From assembly GCA_015486895.1 (NCBI GenBank), contig WFQT01000516.1, positions 1 through 5,494 of the forward strand: a DNA stretch of 5,494 nucleotides. The letters run 5' to 3'. Numbering within the stretch: position 1 is the stretch's first letter; each line of letters opens with the position of its first letter. Source of the stretch: Anaerolineae bacterium. GTDB taxonomy: Bacteria; Chloroflexota; Anaerolineae; JAADDB01. Both the position numbers and the translations under genes were made by a program. This document shows, one piece after another, positions 4,819-5,494 of this stretch. Under the pieces are notes generated by a model. That model searched no databases, had not been told where the DNA came from, and worked only from the letters and a program-made list of their open reading frames with translations.

Positions 4819-5494
4819 CGAAGAAGAACCGGAACAGTCAAAAGAGAAACCGGCGGCAAAAGAATCTGAACAGGTAGAAGAGAAATCGACGGAAAAAGAA
4901 CAATTACCCCGTTACCAGGAAGTCCTACGCTACTTCCAACTGGGGGAATGGGATAAAGCCGAGGCAGGGCTGCAAGAGTTAATAAAAGAGCACCCGACCG
5001 ATCACCAGCTACGGGAGCTCATGCAACAGATCTTGCTCAAAAAAGAACTCTCTTCTAACAAGCGTAGACCTCATTTGCCTCACATTTCGGGGAACATCGT
5101 CCGCGGCGTCATCTTGGCCTTGTTGCTCATCGCCTTGGCCTTCATTGGCTCGAATGTCTACCAAAACACCATCGTACCACACCAGGAAGAGGCGCGCCGG
5201 CAGGCCGCCATCGTAACCACCCTAAAGCAGGCTGAAGAAGCCATGAACGCCGGGCAATATCAAGAAGCCACGAAACTCTACCAGTCAATCATAAACAAAG
5301 ATCCAGATCAGCCTATGGCAAAGGCCGGTCTGGCAACCACGAAGGTATACATCGAGGTAGAAAAAACATACCAGCAAGCTGTCGCCCTAGAAGAAAAGGG
5401 CAAAAAAAGGGAAGCACTCGTACTTTACCAAAACATCACCGAGAAGAACCCCAACTACAAAGACGTGGGCCAGCGGATGCGAAAACTAAAAAAC
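4784..5494 (+). CDS. Membrane-anchored TPR protein, 3'-truncated by window edge
   Basis: The frame stays open from the ATG to the last base (237 codons), so the C-terminus is missing. In order it has: an Asn/Glu/Lys-rich charged N-terminus (1-41) with an internal duplicated unit; a TPR-like helix pair (about 44-82, YFQLGEWDKAEAGLQELIKE followed by HPTDHQL); a basic stretch with KRR (93-95); one membrane helix (about 105-124, IVRGVILALLLIALAFIGSN); and at least two more TPR-like units (about 143-176, with AGQYQEATKLYQSIINKDP, and about 194-226, ending in TEKNPNY). The positive charges before the helix predict the N-terminus inside the cell and the C-terminal TPRs outside. Position directly after tadC suggests a Tad accessory role, perhaps like the TPR protein TadD, but TadD is usually a lipoprotein, and this one has no lipobox at its N-terminus. 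The function is not known; the assignment rests on repeats and context. Confidence 0.8.
   Translation, partial: MEFNNSNMFNSIEEEPEQSKEKPAAKESEQVEEKSTEKEQLPRYQEVLRYFQLGEWDKAEAGLQELIKEHPTDHQLRELMQQILLKKELSSNKRRPHLPHISGNIVRGVILALLLIALAFIGSNVYQNTIVPHQEEARRQAAIVTTLKQAEEAMNAGQYQEATKLYQSIINKDPDQPMAKAGLATTKVYIEVEKTYQQAVALEEKGKKREALVLYQNITEKNPNYKDVGQRMRKLKN
4832..4900 (+). repeat. Imperfect tandem repeat, 33-bp units with 36-bp period, in the charged N-terminus
   Basis: Units 4832-4864 and 4868-4900 match at 27 of 33 bases by eye. They encode EQSKEKPAAKE and EQVEEKSTEKE, a charged and probably disordered or helical linker of the TPR protein. The DNA-level similarity points to a local duplication followed by drift. 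Confidence 0.7.

Overview
The window is a compact Tad (tight adherence, type IVc/Flp pilus) assembly locus. All genes are on the + strand and appear to form one operon, which both window edges cut. In order it holds the 3' part of cpaB/rcpC, a tadZ/cpaE-type ParA/MinD-like protein, a type IV prepilin peptidase with a zinc-type CxxC...CxxC domain, tadB, tadC, and the 5' part of a membrane-anchored TPR protein. Gaps are short (41, 63, 10 and 38 bp), and tadZ and the peptidase overlap by 4 bp (ATGA). Every internal start has a purine-rich ribosome binding site. I see no terminator, promoter, RNA gene, mobile element or CRISPR.

The organism is probably a Chloroflexota (Anaerolineae-like) bacterium or a relative. 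This rests on remembered family resemblance: tad loci with a CpaB, a receiver-like plus ATPase TadZ, TadB/TadC of about 315 residues and TPR proteins, with no secretin in view, and roughly balanced base composition. No search was possible, so this is a moderate inference.

Region by region: 1-759 encodes the SAF and RcpC-type domains of CpaB. 801-2072 encodes TadZ, with a degenerate receiver domain followed by a P-loop domain that lacks the usual catalytic lysine. 2069-2779 encodes the peptidase that would mature the Flp pilin and pseudopilins. 2843-3790 and 3801-4745 encode the two inner-membrane platform proteins. From 4784 to the end runs a protein with a charged N-terminus, a predicted cytoplasmic TPR-like segment, one membrane helix and predicted extracytoplasmic TPR-like repeats.

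Together these supply localisation (TadZ), pilin processing (peptidase), the membrane platform (TadB/TadC) and periplasm- or wall-side parts (CpaB, TPR protein). The motor ATPase TadA/CpaF and the Flp pilin are not in the window, and the usual slot for tadA between tadZ and tadB is taken by the peptidase.

The most surprising non-coding signal is a perfect 13-bp inverted repeat with a 7-nt loop inside tadZ (1506-1538). The other points worth checking are the degenerate nucleotide-binding motifs of TadZ, the two-sided TPR protein with a 36-bp-period repeat in its charged N-terminus, and a start-codon-pairing inverted repeat on that same gene. I see no entirely new system here; the locus is a variant of a known one.
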